From JBFMCC01 sp034435275 (GTDB lineage: Bacteria > Chloroflexota > Anaerolineae > Anaerolineales > Villigracilaceae), in assembly GCA_034435275.1 (NCBI GenBank), contig DAOTXP010000111.1, positions 1 to 5,371 on the forward strand: 5,371 bases of DNA. The letters run 5' to 3'. The notes under the pieces were generated by a model that worked only from the letters and a program-made list of their open reading frames with translations, made no database searches and was not told where the DNA came from. The position numbers and the translations under genes are program-made. Below are positions 1 to 5,371 of the stretch, one piece after another. Position 1 is the stretch's first letter; each line of letters opens with the position of its first letter.

Positions 1-1627
1 GGATGCCTTCCGTCATTGTGGCGACGGGGTCGAGTTTGGGATGCTTCTCGATGAACCAGCGGTCGGCGCTGCACGAAAGGCCGAACTTGTGCGCCGTCTC
101 TTTGGCGTCGTGACGCGGTTCGAGCGCGACCGAGAGGATGACCATGTCGAGCGGAATCCGCATTTGGACGCCGACCAGCGTATCCTCCACCTGGACGATG
201 AGTTTGCCCTCTTCATCGGGCGTGCGCGGCGCGTTGTTGATCTCGGCCACCTTGCCGCGGATGAAGTGCGTGCCTTCTTCGAGGACTCGTTGATAGAACT
301 CCTCGTAACCCTTGAAGGGCGTGCGCATATCAATGTAGAAGTTGTACACTTCCGCGCCCGTCCGCTCGTGGACGAGGTGTGCGAATTTCAGTCCCTGCAT
401 ACAGCAGATGACCGAGCAGTATTCGTTATAGTTCTTGTCGCGGCTGCCGACGCAGTGGACGATTCCAACCGCTTTCGGGATGGTCTTCCCGTCTTTCAGG
501 ACGATGTTGCCGTTGGTGGGTCCCGCGGCGTTGCACAGCCGCTCGAACTCGAGGCTGGTGATCACGTTCGGCAGACGTCCGTAACCGTACTGCGCGATGC
601 GCTTCGCGTCGAAGGTTTCGTAGCCTGTGGCGAGGATGATGTTACCGACGTTGACCGTGATGATCTCGTCTTCCTGGTTGAATTTGATGGCGTTCGTCGG
701 GCAGAACTTTTCGCAGGCCTTGCATGTGCCTTTGAGGTAGTAGGTGCAGTTCGGGCGGTCAATCACGGGATATTTCGGCACGGCCTGCGCGAACGGCGTG
801 TAGATTGCCTTGCGCATGCCCATGCCCGCCTCGAACACATCGTCCACCACTTTCTTCGGGCATTTCTCCCAGCAGATGCCGCAGCCCGTGCAGAGCGAGG
901 TGTCCACATCGCGCGCCTTCTTGCGGATGGTGACCGAGAAGTTGCCCACGAAGCCATCCACTTTCTCGACCTCGCTCCAGGTGAGCAACTCGATGTTGGG
1001 ATGTGTCCCAGCCTGGACCATCTTTGGGGTCAGGATGCAGGCCGCGCAGTCCAGGGTGGGGAACGTCTTGTCGAACTGTGCCATGTGACCGCCGATGGAG
1101 GGTTCGCGTTCCACGAGATAGACCTTGTATCCCGCGTCCGCGATCTCCAGCGCGGCCTGGATGCCCGCGATCCCGCCGCCGACGACCAGCGTGTCGGGAT
1201 GGATCGTAACCTTGAGCGGCTCGAGCGGCGCGTGATGCGTCACGCGTTCCACGCCGCCCGATACGACCGCCATGGATTTGGCGGTTGCCTGATCCTTATC
1301 GGTATGCACCCACGAGACCTGCTCGCGGATGGATACCAGTTCGCACAGGTAGGGATTCAATCCTGCGCGCTTGCAGGCGGTGCGGAAGGTGTTCTCGTGC
1401 AGGTGCGGCGAGCAGGCGGCGACGACGACGCGCGTCAGCCCAAGTTCCTTGATGTCCTTCTCGATCAGTTCCTGGCCGAGACTGGAGCACATGAACTTGT
1501 AGTCGCGGCCGATGACCACGCCGCGGTGTTTGAGTTTCGCCGCGGCCCATTCGGCCACCTCCTGCACGTCCACCATGCCCGCGATGTTCGTGCCGCAATG
1601 ACAGACGTAGACTCCGATTTTTTCCAT
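1..1627 (-). CDS. hdrA: HdrA-like heterodisulfide reductase subunit A, FAD/iron-sulfur (partial, C-terminus outside window)
   Basis: This is the flavin subunit of a heterodisulfide-reductase-type complex. In the family it takes electrons from a donor module and splits (bifurcates) them at FAD between ferredoxin and HdrB. The first 542 residues are visible. The N-terminal domain carries the family motif CHCGTNIAG (residues 9-17). A Rossmann FAD site follows at G150-x-G152-x-x-G155, with E173 ending the second strand. The TLDCAACILTPKM motif is at 191-203. An inserted ferredoxin-type region has C246/C249/C252/C256 and C294/C302/C305/C309. The ATG flavin motif is at 333-335, and C392, C404, C408 and C409 match the extra cluster ligands known from methanogen HdrA. 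The reading ends at MTEGI, just before the second flavin-contact motif and the usual C-terminal ferredoxin domain; family proteins are about 650 residues. The ATG is fixed by an AAAGGAG site 6 nt upstream. It lies 15 bp after hdrB. The family is near certain; the donor and physiological partner are unknown. Confidence 0.96.
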   Translation of the reverse strand, partial: MEKIGVYVCHCGTNIAGMVDVQEVAEWAAAKLKHRGVVIGRDYKFMCSSLGQELIEKDIKELGLTRVVVAACSPHLHENTFRTACKRAGLNPYLCELVSIREQVSWVHTDKDQATAKSMAVVSGGVERVTHHAPLEPLKVTIHPDTLVVGGGIAGIQAALEIADAGYKVYLVEREPSIGGHMAQFDKTFPTLDCAACILTPKMVQAGTHPNIELLTWSEVEKVDGFVGNFSVTIRKKARDVDTSLCTGCGICWEKCPKKVVDDVFEAGMGMRKAIYTPFAQAVPKYPVIDRPNCTYYLKGTCKACEKFCPTNAIKFNQEDEIITVNVGNIILATGYETFDAKRIAQYGYGRLPNVITSLEFERLCNAAGPTNGNIVLKDGKTIPKAVGIVHCVGSRDKNYNEYCSVICCMQGLKFAHLVHERTGAEVYNFYIDMRTPFKGYEEFYQRVLEEGTHFIRGKVAEINNAPRTPDEEGKLIVQVEDTLVGVQMRIPLDMVILSVALEPRHDAKETAHKFGLSCSADRWFIEKHPKLDPVATMTEGI

Positions 1628-1633
1628 AAGATT

Positions 1634-1640
1634 CTCCTTT
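1634..1640 (-). promoter_or_regulatory. Ribosome binding site of hdrA
   Basis: AAAGGAG on the minus strand lies 6 nt before the hdrA ATG, inside the 15-bp gap after the hdrB stop. It fixes the start that gives the canonical HdrA N-terminus MEKIGVYVCHCG. Confidence 0.85.
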
Positions 1641-1642
1641 GA

Positions 1643-2518
1643 TTATCTGGTTGCAAGCACAGGCATGGCAGAGACCAGTTCCTTGCCGATGCCGAGTTTG
1701 TTCTTCGGGATTCCCAAAGCCAGCCCCACCAGTTGGGTGAAGTACAGGATGGGCATGTTGAAATTCGTGCCGAATTCCTGGTTCACCGATTGCTGATAGC
1801 ATTCCAGATTCACCTGGCACATGGGACAAGCCGTGGCAATCACATTGGCCTCGCGCTCCACTGCCGATTGGAGCAGGTTGCGCACCATGCTCAACGCGGC
1901 TACACGGCTGGAGATGATGAGCGAGCCGCCGCAGCAACGCGTTTTGAGCGGATAGTCCACGGGCGTCGCGCCGATGGCCGCCAGCAGCCCCTCGAAATAC
2001 TGAGGAGTCTCCAATGCCTCCGCCGGATCATGATCTTTGCGCGGGCGCAGAATCTGACAACCGTAATACGGCGCAACGCGCAGACCCTCGAGCGGTTTCG
2101 TGACCCTGGCCTTGATCTCCTCCGCGCCGAGATCCTGCGCGAACATTTCCAGCAGGTGGCGGACGCGGATGTTGCCCGAAAAACGCAGGTTATCCTCTTC
2201 GAGCGCGAAGTTGATGTGTTCGGCCAGGTCGGGATCTTCCGTCATGTGCTTGGCGGTGAAGAACATGTTTTTGAAGCAGGCGCTGCATGGTGCGACCACG
2301 TCCAGCCCTGTTTTTTCCGCGATGGCAAGATTACGCGCGGTGAGCGTGTAGGCCAGCAGTTCGTCAATGTGGAAGTAGGTGGTAGATCCGCAGCAGTTCC
2401 AGTCGTCCAGTTCGCGCAGTTTCACGCCGAGTTTTTTTGTTGTCTCCAGCGCGGACTGGTGATAGCCGATGGCCAGTTTTTCGAGCGAACAGCCGGGGAA
2501 GTAGGCGTATTCCTTCAT
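1643..2518 (-). CDS. hdrB: HdrB-like heterodisulfide reductase subunit B (two CCG domains)
   Basis: This is a 291-residue protein, the normal HdrB length, with two CCG (DUF224-type) domains. The first has C10, C42, C43, C78 and C81; the second has C154, C195, C196, C231 and C234. In methanogen HdrB the equivalent ten cysteines bind two non-cubane 4Fe-4S clusters where the CoM-S-S-CoB disulfide is cleaved. Spacing here is nearly the same, so both clusters should form. Recognisable stretches are FPGCSLEK near the N-terminus, NCCGST at 41-46, YYGCQILRPR at 151-160, RCCGGS at 194-199 and CPMCQVNLE at 231-239. No signal peptide or membrane segment is seen, so it is cytoplasmic. The start overlaps the hdrC stop by 4 bp (ATGA), implying translational coupling. 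In a bacterium without coenzymes M and B the substrate must differ; another disulfide, a ferredoxin or a partner oxidoreductase are possibilities that the sequence does not settle. Confidence 0.96.
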   Translation of the reverse strand: MKEYAYFPGCSLEKLAIGYHQSALETTKKLGVKLRELDDWNCCGSTTYFHIDELLAYTLTARNLAIAEKTGLDVVAPCSACFKNMFFTAKHMTEDPDLAEHINFALEEDNLRFSGNIRVRHLLEMFAQDLGAEEIKARVTKPLEGLRVAPYYGCQILRPRKDHDPAEALETPQYFEGLLAAIGATPVDYPLKTRCCGGSLIISSRVAALSMVRNLLQSAVEREANVIATACPMCQVNLECYQQSVNQEFGTNFNMPILYFTQLVGLALGIPKNKLGIGKELVSAMPVLATR

Positions 2519-3093
2519 GCTTCGCCTCCCATTGGGATGATGCGGCGGATCATGCGCTTGAAGTTATCGAGGCGCTTGATGCGCGGCGGAAGGATTGGAA
2601 GCCTGCCCTTGATCATCAATTCCGTCGCGTTCTGTATCTCGCGGAAGAACTCGCCGAGTTTGAACTTGAAGATGTACGAAGGCGCCAGGATGGGTTCAAA
2701 GGTGCGCCCGGTGCGGACGATGGTCTTGGCGAACGCCTCCGAAAACGACGGCCCGATCATGTCCTCCCTGTAGCGGCTCTTCCAGATCGAGTAGCGCTGC
2801 AGGGCATACATGAGTTCGGTGATGCTGATATTCTGCGGGCAGCGCACCGTGCATTGATAACACGAGGCGCAGTACCAGAAGGTGTTGCTGTTCAGCACCT
2901 GGTCTTTGAGCCCCGCATTGACCATGGCGATGATCTGGCGCGGGGTGTAGTCCATGTAGGCGGCCACGGGACACGAGCCGGAGCAGGTCCCGCACTGGAC
3001 GCACATGGGGAAGGGGTTTCCGTCCGCGGCGTGCAGCAGGCTGGAAACTTCTTTCATGAAGGTGAAGGTGTAGGTTTCGGATGCTTCTGTCAT
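2515..3093 (-). CDS. hdrC: HdrC-like heterodisulfide reductase subunit C, 2x[4Fe-4S]
   Basis: This 192-residue iron-sulfur protein should carry electrons between HdrA and HdrB. Two ferredoxin-type motifs are complete: C31-x2-C34-x2-C37-x3-C41-P and C75-x2-C78-x2-C81-x3-C85-P. They are separated by a helical stretch containing the typical PRQIIAMVNAG segment (51-61). The C-terminal half (about 86-192) is helical and ends in a basic tail with KRMIRRII. No transmembrane segment is visible, which argues for a soluble HdrABC rather than the membrane HdrDE type. The start at 3093 is chosen because it gives MTEASETYTF and is preceded 6 nt upstream by AGAGGT. A longer in-frame start at 3153 exists, but it would add 20 residues encoded by the 8-bp repeat region and has no ribosome site. 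It is the first gene of hdrCBA, 116 bp after the response regulator gene and overlapping hdrB by 4 bp. Confidence 0.95.
   Translation of the reverse strand: MTEASETYTFTFMKEVSSLLHAADGNPFPMCVQCGTCSGSCPVAAYMDYTPRQIIAMVNAGLKDQVLNSNTFWYCASCYQCTVRCPQNISITELMYALQRYSIWKSRYREDMIGPSFSEAFAKTIVRTGRTFEPILAPSYIFKFKLGEFFREIQNATELMIKGRLPILPPRIKRLDNFKRMIRRIIPMGGEA
2525..2530 (-). promoter_or_regulatory. Ribosome binding site of hdrB, within the hdrC 3' end
   Basis: GGGAGG on the minus strand lies 6 nt before the hdrB ATG and inside the last codons of hdrC. Together with the ATGA overlap it supports coupled translation of the two subunits. Confidence 0.8.
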
Positions 3094-3099
3094 TGGTTT

Positions 3100-3105
3100 A
3101 CCTCT
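3100..3105 (-). promoter_or_regulatory. Ribosome binding site of hdrC (decides the start)
   Basis: AGAGGT on the minus strand lies 6 nt before the ATG at 3093. It supports this start over the upstream in-frame ATG at 3153, which lies in repeat sequence. Confidence 0.75.
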
Positions 3106-3125
3106 GTTGGTGGCGTGGTTACGAG

Positions 3126-3165
3126 GCACGTATACAGGTGGACACGTACACACGTAGACACGGTT
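3126..3165 (+). repeat. Left array of five degenerate 8-bp repeats (consensus near ACACGTRN)
   Basis: Read on the plus strand in exact 8-base steps from 3126, the sequence gives GCACGTAT, ACAGGTGG, ACACGTAC, ACACGTAG and ACACGGTT. The first four bases are mostly ACAC and the next two mostly GT. The strict 8-base phase is not a multiple of three, so this is not codon-driven. It lies wholly between genes and faces a second array of opposite polarity across a 6-bp centre. Confidence 0.75.
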
Positions 3166-3171
3166 TAAGGG

Positions 3172-3203
3172 ACTTGTGTACCTGTGTGCTTGTGTGCCTG
3201 TTT
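3172..3203 (-). repeat. Right array of four degenerate 8-bp repeats, opposite polarity to the left array
   Basis: In 8-base steps the plus strand reads ACTTGTGT, ACCTGTGT, GCTTGTGT and GCCTGTTT, with a decayed fifth unit ACCTCATC running into the response regulator stop codon. On the minus strand the units begin with ACAC, as the left array does on the plus strand. The two arrays therefore form an imperfect inverted repeat around 3166-3171; the best alignment I find by eye (shifted 2 bases) matches about two-thirds of positions over 31 bases. A transcript could fold here, but the stem would be often interrupted. Confidence 0.75.
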
Positions 3204-3209
3204 ACCTCA

Positions 3210-3626
3210 TCACACCGGCGTGCCTTTCTTCTCCTCTGCCAATTGGATGAGCGTGCGCACCTTTTCGAGCAGTACGTTTGGTTCCACCGGCTTCTCAACC
3301 AGTTCATCCAGTTTGACGAAACCCGGGTGGATCGGTTCGCCGGGGAAGAGGAAGGCGATCTGCTCTCTCATGCCGGTGATGATCAAGACGGGCATTTCGC
3401 GCAGTTTGGGGTCCTTGCGGAGTTTGCGCGCGATCATCACGCCCTCGGCGCCGCGTCCCATCATGATGTCGAGCAGCAACAGGTCGTATGGCTTGGTCTG
3501 CAAAGCCTTCAGACCGGCTTTCGGGTCATAGGCAACCTCCACTGCGTATCCCGCGTTATCGAGGATGGATTTGATGCCAGCCACGTAATCGGGATCGTCG
3601 TCTATGATCAGCAATCGTTTAATCAT
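3210..3626 (-). CDS. Single-domain response regulator (CheY/Spo0F-like receiver)
   Basis: This is a 138-residue stand-alone receiver domain with no output domain. The acidic pocket is D9/D10/D11, the phospho-acceptor is D53 (LLLLDIMM), the switch threonine is T84 (LIITG) and the conserved lysine is K112 (EKPVEP). All key residues are present, so it should be phosphorylated. Between T84 and K112 there are 27 residues, several more than in CheY-type receivers; this stretch includes an FPGEPIHPGF segment and enlarges the loop/helix-4 face used for partner binding. The start at 3626 is preceded by GGAGG 6 nt upstream. A longer in-frame start exists at 3833, but it would add 69 residues of out-of-frame kinase sequence and is rejected. 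It lies 22 bp after the REC-kinase gene and so is probably co-transcribed with it. Its likely role is the phospho-acceptor of one or both kinases; the downstream target is unknown. Confidence 0.92.
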   Translation of the reverse strand: MIKRLLIIDDDPDYVAGIKSILDNAGYAVEVAYDPKAGLKALQTKPYDLLLLDIMMGRGAEGVMIARKLRKDPKLREMPVLIITGMREQIAFLFPGEPIHPGFVKLDELVEKPVEPNVLLEKVRTLIQLAEEKKGTPV

Positions 3627-3632
3627 GTTCTG

Positions 3633-3637
3633 CCTCC
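3633..3637 (-). promoter_or_regulatory. Ribosome binding site of the response regulator (decides the start)
   Basis: GGAGG on the minus strand lies 6 nt before the ATG at 3626, inside the 22-bp gap after the REC-kinase stop. It selects the MIKRLLIIDDD start. Confidence 0.85.
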
Positions 3638-3648
3638 GTTTCGATCTT

Positions 3649-4764
3649 TTACGTAGTGACGACTTCGGTCGTCCTGGATTTGGGCAGGCGGACGAAGAAC
3701 GTCGTGCCTTTGCCCAATTCGCTTTCGACGGTAATCGAACCTTGATGCGCTTCGATGATCTGACGGGCAACGGCCAGCCCGATGCCGTGTCCGCTCGCCA
3801 CAGCCTGACCCGACTTGCCGCGATAGAAACCATCGAAAATGTGCGGCAGGTCTTCCTGCGCGATGCCGATGCCCTCGTCCCTGACCGAGATCAGGATGTC
3901 GTTCCCGTTTTCCTCCGCCTTCACGAAGACCTTGCTCCCCTCGCGGGAGTATTTCACGGCGTTGCCGATGACATTGGTGAAGGCTTCCGAGAGGCTGAGT
4001 CCGTTCCCTGTTACGGAATGGAGCGAGTCGCCAATCGCAGCGATGATCTCCACATCCTTCCGCACGGCGTACGGTTCCACGTTTTCGAGCGCCCTTGAAA
4101 TCTCATTCTTCACAGAAACTTCCGTGAATGCCTCCTTCATCTTGTCGGCGTCAATGGAAATGGCTCGCAGCCAGGAGTTGATGAGTTGGATCAGGTCGCC
4201 GATGCGGTTCTTCGTCCGCGCCAGTTTGTCCTTCTGGACTTCGGTGAGCGACCCGCTCAATTCAAATTCGAGCGCGAACAGATTTTGCTGGACGGCGTTC
4301 AGCGGCGACTTCAACTCGTGTGAGACGATGTGGGCAAAATGTTCTCTCAGCATCTCCTTCTCGCGGCGCAGGGCGATGGTTTCGAGGGTAAGTTTTCGTT
4401 TCTCCAGGCCGCGGCGGGTGATGAGACGGAACTCCTCGGGCGTGAACGGCTTGGGCAGGAAATCGTAGGCGCCCTTCTTCATCGCCTCCACCGCGGAACT
4501 GATGGTGGCGAAGCCCGTGATGACCACCATCACGATGGTCGGATCCAGCGCGCTGACCTTCTCCAGCACCTCGAAGCCCGAAATACCAGGCATCTTGAGG
4601 TCCACGAAGACCAGGTCGGGCTGAAACTCCTCTACGAGGCGCAGACCCGCCGTCCCGTCCGAGGCCGAAGCGATGTCGTAAGGCCCGCCCGCAAGGATTT
4701 GCCTGCAGGAGTCCAAAACGACTTCTTCGTCGTCAATAAGCAGGATCTTTGACCTTGTTTCCAT
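3649..4764 (-). CDS. Response regulator-histidine kinase fusion (REC-HisKA-HATPase), soluble
   Basis: This 371-residue protein has a receiver domain first and a kinase second. The receiver spans about 5-118, with acidic pair D11/D12, phospho-acceptor D55 (LVFVDLKMPG), T83 and K105 (DFLPKPF). Its helix-4/5 region resembles NtrC/AtoC receivers. A charged helical linker (about 118-145) leads to a HisKA domain with H149 in SHELKSP. The ATPase domain has N268 in the N box, D296-x-G298-x-G300 in G1, an F-box region near FDGFY (310-314), G325/G327/G329 in G2 and GKGTTF at 351-356. No membrane span is present, so it is cytoplasmic and probably takes phosphate or a signal through its receiver. Its ATG overlaps the end of the preceding kinase gene by 32 bp in another frame. 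Only a weak purine-rich ribosome site (GGCGAAGAAA) is seen, so translation probably depends on coupling. All catalytic residues are intact. Confidence 0.93.
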   Translation of the reverse strand: METRSKILLIDDEEVVLDSCRQILAGGPYDIASASDGTAGLRLVEEFQPDLVFVDLKMPGISGFEVLEKVSALDPTIVMVVITGFATISSAVEAMKKGAYDFLPKPFTPEEFRLITRRGLEKRKLTLETIALRREKEMLREHFAHIVSHELKSPLNAVQQNLFALEFELSGSLTEVQKDKLARTKNRIGDLIQLINSWLRAISIDADKMKEAFTEVSVKNEISRALENVEPYAVRKDVEIIAAIGDSLHSVTGNGLSLSEAFTNVIGNAVKYSREGSKVFVKAEENGNDILISVRDEGIGIAQEDLPHIFDGFYRGKSGQAVASGHGIGLAVARQIIEAHQGSITVESELGKGTTFFVRLPKSRTTEVVTT

Positions 4765-5371
4765 TTTCTTCGCCGACTTCCGTCACGATCGGCAGGGAGA
4801 CGGTAAACGTTGCGCCTTTGCCGTACTCGCTTTCGACCGTGATCTCGCCGTTATGTTCCTTGACAATTCCGTAACTGATGGCCAGCCCGAGGCCCACGCC
4901 ATGCCCGATCTCCTTGGTGGTAAAGAACGGATTGAATATCTTTTCCATGTTTTCCATCGAGATGCCGTGGCCCGTATCTTTCACTTCGATTTCGATGTTT
5001 TTCGCGTTGATGCCGAAACCGGTGGTGAGCGTTAATGTGCCGCTGCCATTCATTGCCTCCGCCGCGTTGATGATCAGATTGAGGAAGACCCTTTCGATCT
5101 GTGAAGGATCCACCACAATCATCGGCAGGGTCTCATCGAAGTTCTGCACGATGGTAATGTTGTGAAATTGCGCCTGGTTTTCCATCAGTGAGATGCAGCG
5201 GCGCAACAGGGCATTGATGTCTGTAAGCGTCTTCTGCGGTTTCTTCTGCCGCGAAAAATCCAGCAGGCCGCGGATGATCTCGCGGCAGCGATTGGCCTGG
5301 ATGGATATTTTTTCAAGGTTCTGCCGCGAGGGCTCGTCGCAGATGTCCTTTTCGAGCAGCAGGCTCGAATA
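4733..5371 (-). CDS. NtrB-like sensor histidine kinase (partial, N-terminus outside window)
   Basis: The reading frame is open to the right edge; the last 212 residues are visible. The first visible residues (YSSLLLEKD) match the part of the HisKA helix that in related kinases follows the HExNNPL motif by a few residues, so the phospho-acceptor His should lie roughly a dozen residues beyond the edge. The second HisKA helix includes RCREIIRGLLDFSRQ (28-42 from the edge). The ATPase domain is complete: N box around NLIINAAEAM (98-107), G1 DTGHGI (132-137), F box FNPFFTTKE (146-154), G2 GHGVGLGLA (156-164) and GKGATF (184-189). An internal TTG at 5206 could be called as a start, but it would cut the HisKA domain. 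Sensor domains and any membrane segments are not visible. The 3' end overlaps the next gene by 32 bp, suggesting an operon and a phosphorelay with the two receivers. Confidence 0.92.
   Translation of the reverse strand, partial: YSSLLLEKDICDEPSRQNLEKISIQANRCREIIRGLLDFSRQKKPQKTLTDINALLRRCISLMENQAQFHNITIVQNFDETLPMIVVDPSQIERVFLNLIINAAEAMNGSGTLTLTTGFGINAKNIEIEVKDTGHGISMENMEKIFNPFFTTKEIGHGVGLGLAISYGIVKEHNGEITVESEYGKGATFTVSLPIVTEVGEENGNKVKDPAY

Larger units (their letters stand above)
3096..3208. repeat. Nine-base direct repeat flanking the 8-bp arrays
   Basis: GTTTACCTC occurs exactly at 3096-3104 and again at 3200-3208. One copy contains most of the hdrC ribosome site on the minus strand; the other lies just after the response regulator stop. 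The copies are 104 bases apart (13 x 8) and flank most of the arrays. This could be a target-site duplication, a leftover of repeat expansion, or chance. Confidence 0.4.
3094..3209. other. Intergenic region between the signalling block and hdrCBA
   Basis: This 116-bp gap is the only sizeable non-coding stretch in the window. It separates the response regulator stop from the hdrC start. It is largely filled by two arrays of degenerate 8-bp repeats. I see no clear sigma-70-type promoter pair and no GC-rich hairpin followed by a T-run, so whether hdrCBA has its own promoter cannot be decided by eye. The hdrC ribosome site is at its left end. Confidence 0.8.

Noticed and set aside
41..1642. A 533-codon open frame on the plus strand opposite hdrA
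   Set aside because: It is antisense to a gene with clear motifs throughout, its product has no recognisable domain and is rich in repeated R/D/H/V as expected from reversed GC-biased codons, and it has no ribosome site. It is a codon-bias shadow.
1296..1937. A 213-codon minus-strand frame across the hdrB-hdrA junction
   Set aside because: It is out of frame with both hdrB and hdrA, which carry all family motifs. Its product is unrecognisable.
1733..2773. A 346-codon plus-strand open frame opposite hdrB and the hdrC end
   Set aside because: It spans the antisense of two real genes, has no family motif and has low-quality composition. It is a shadow.
3094..3153. An N-terminal extension of HdrC to an upstream ATG
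   Set aside because: The extra 20 residues come largely from the repeat region, there is no ribosome site before 3153, and AGAGGT sits correctly before 3093.
2437..3168. A 243-codon plus-strand open frame opposite hdrC
   Set aside because: It is antisense to the complete 2x[4Fe-4S] HdrC and runs on into the 8-bp repeats; no coding signature.
3126..3203. A CRISPR array or tandem tRNA-like element
   Set aside because: The repeat unit is only 8 bp with no spacers, and no cloverleaf or conserved tRNA positions are seen.
3166..3203. A Rho-independent terminator after the response regulator
   Set aside because: On the transcribed strand the pairing is patchy and no run of U follows the stem, so a classical terminator is not supported.
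3627..3833. An N-terminal extension of the response regulator
   Set aside because: The added residues are a wrong-frame reading of the REC-kinase 3' end (R/S/K rich), and a strong GGAGG precedes 3626.

Overview
This is a bacterial window in which every convincing gene lies on the minus strand, so it reads from right to left. It joins a two-component signalling block (about 5371 down to 3210) to an hdrC-hdrB-hdrA block (3093 down to 1, running off the left edge). GC content is moderately high and the ribosome binding sites are strong and well spaced. The NtrB-type kinase, the REC-kinase hybrid and the single-domain response regulator point to an anaerobic bacterium rather than a methanogenic archaeon. 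Chloroflexota (Anaerolineae) and Desulfobacterota are my best guesses. That placement is inference only, since no marker gene is present.

Region by region, from upstream to downstream: (1) 5371-4733, the C-terminal part of an NtrB-like histidine kinase whose phospho-acceptor His lies just outside the window. (2) 4764-3649, a soluble REC-HisKA-HATPase protein whose start overlaps the previous gene by 32 bp. (3) 3626-3210, a single-domain receiver protein. (4) A 116-bp gap (3209-3094) holding two arrays of degenerate 8-bp repeats of opposite polarity, arranged as an imperfect dyad, with a 9-bp direct repeat at the edges. (5) 3093-2515 hdrC, 2518-1643 hdrB and 1627-1 hdrA, tightly spaced with a 4-bp overlap and then a 15-bp gap.

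HdrC (two 4Fe-4S clusters), HdrB (two CCG domains, all ten cysteines present) and HdrA (FAD, inserted ferredoxin-type clusters) should form a cytoplasmic electron-transfer, probably electron-bifurcating, complex. The electron donor module (MvhD/hydrogenase, formate dehydrogenase or other) and the disulfide or other substrate are not visible. None of the three signalling proteins shows a DNA-binding output domain in the visible sequence. They look like a phosphorelay that could respond to, or adjust, the redox pathway next door. The most unusual non-coding feature is the 8-bp repeat dyad between the two blocks.
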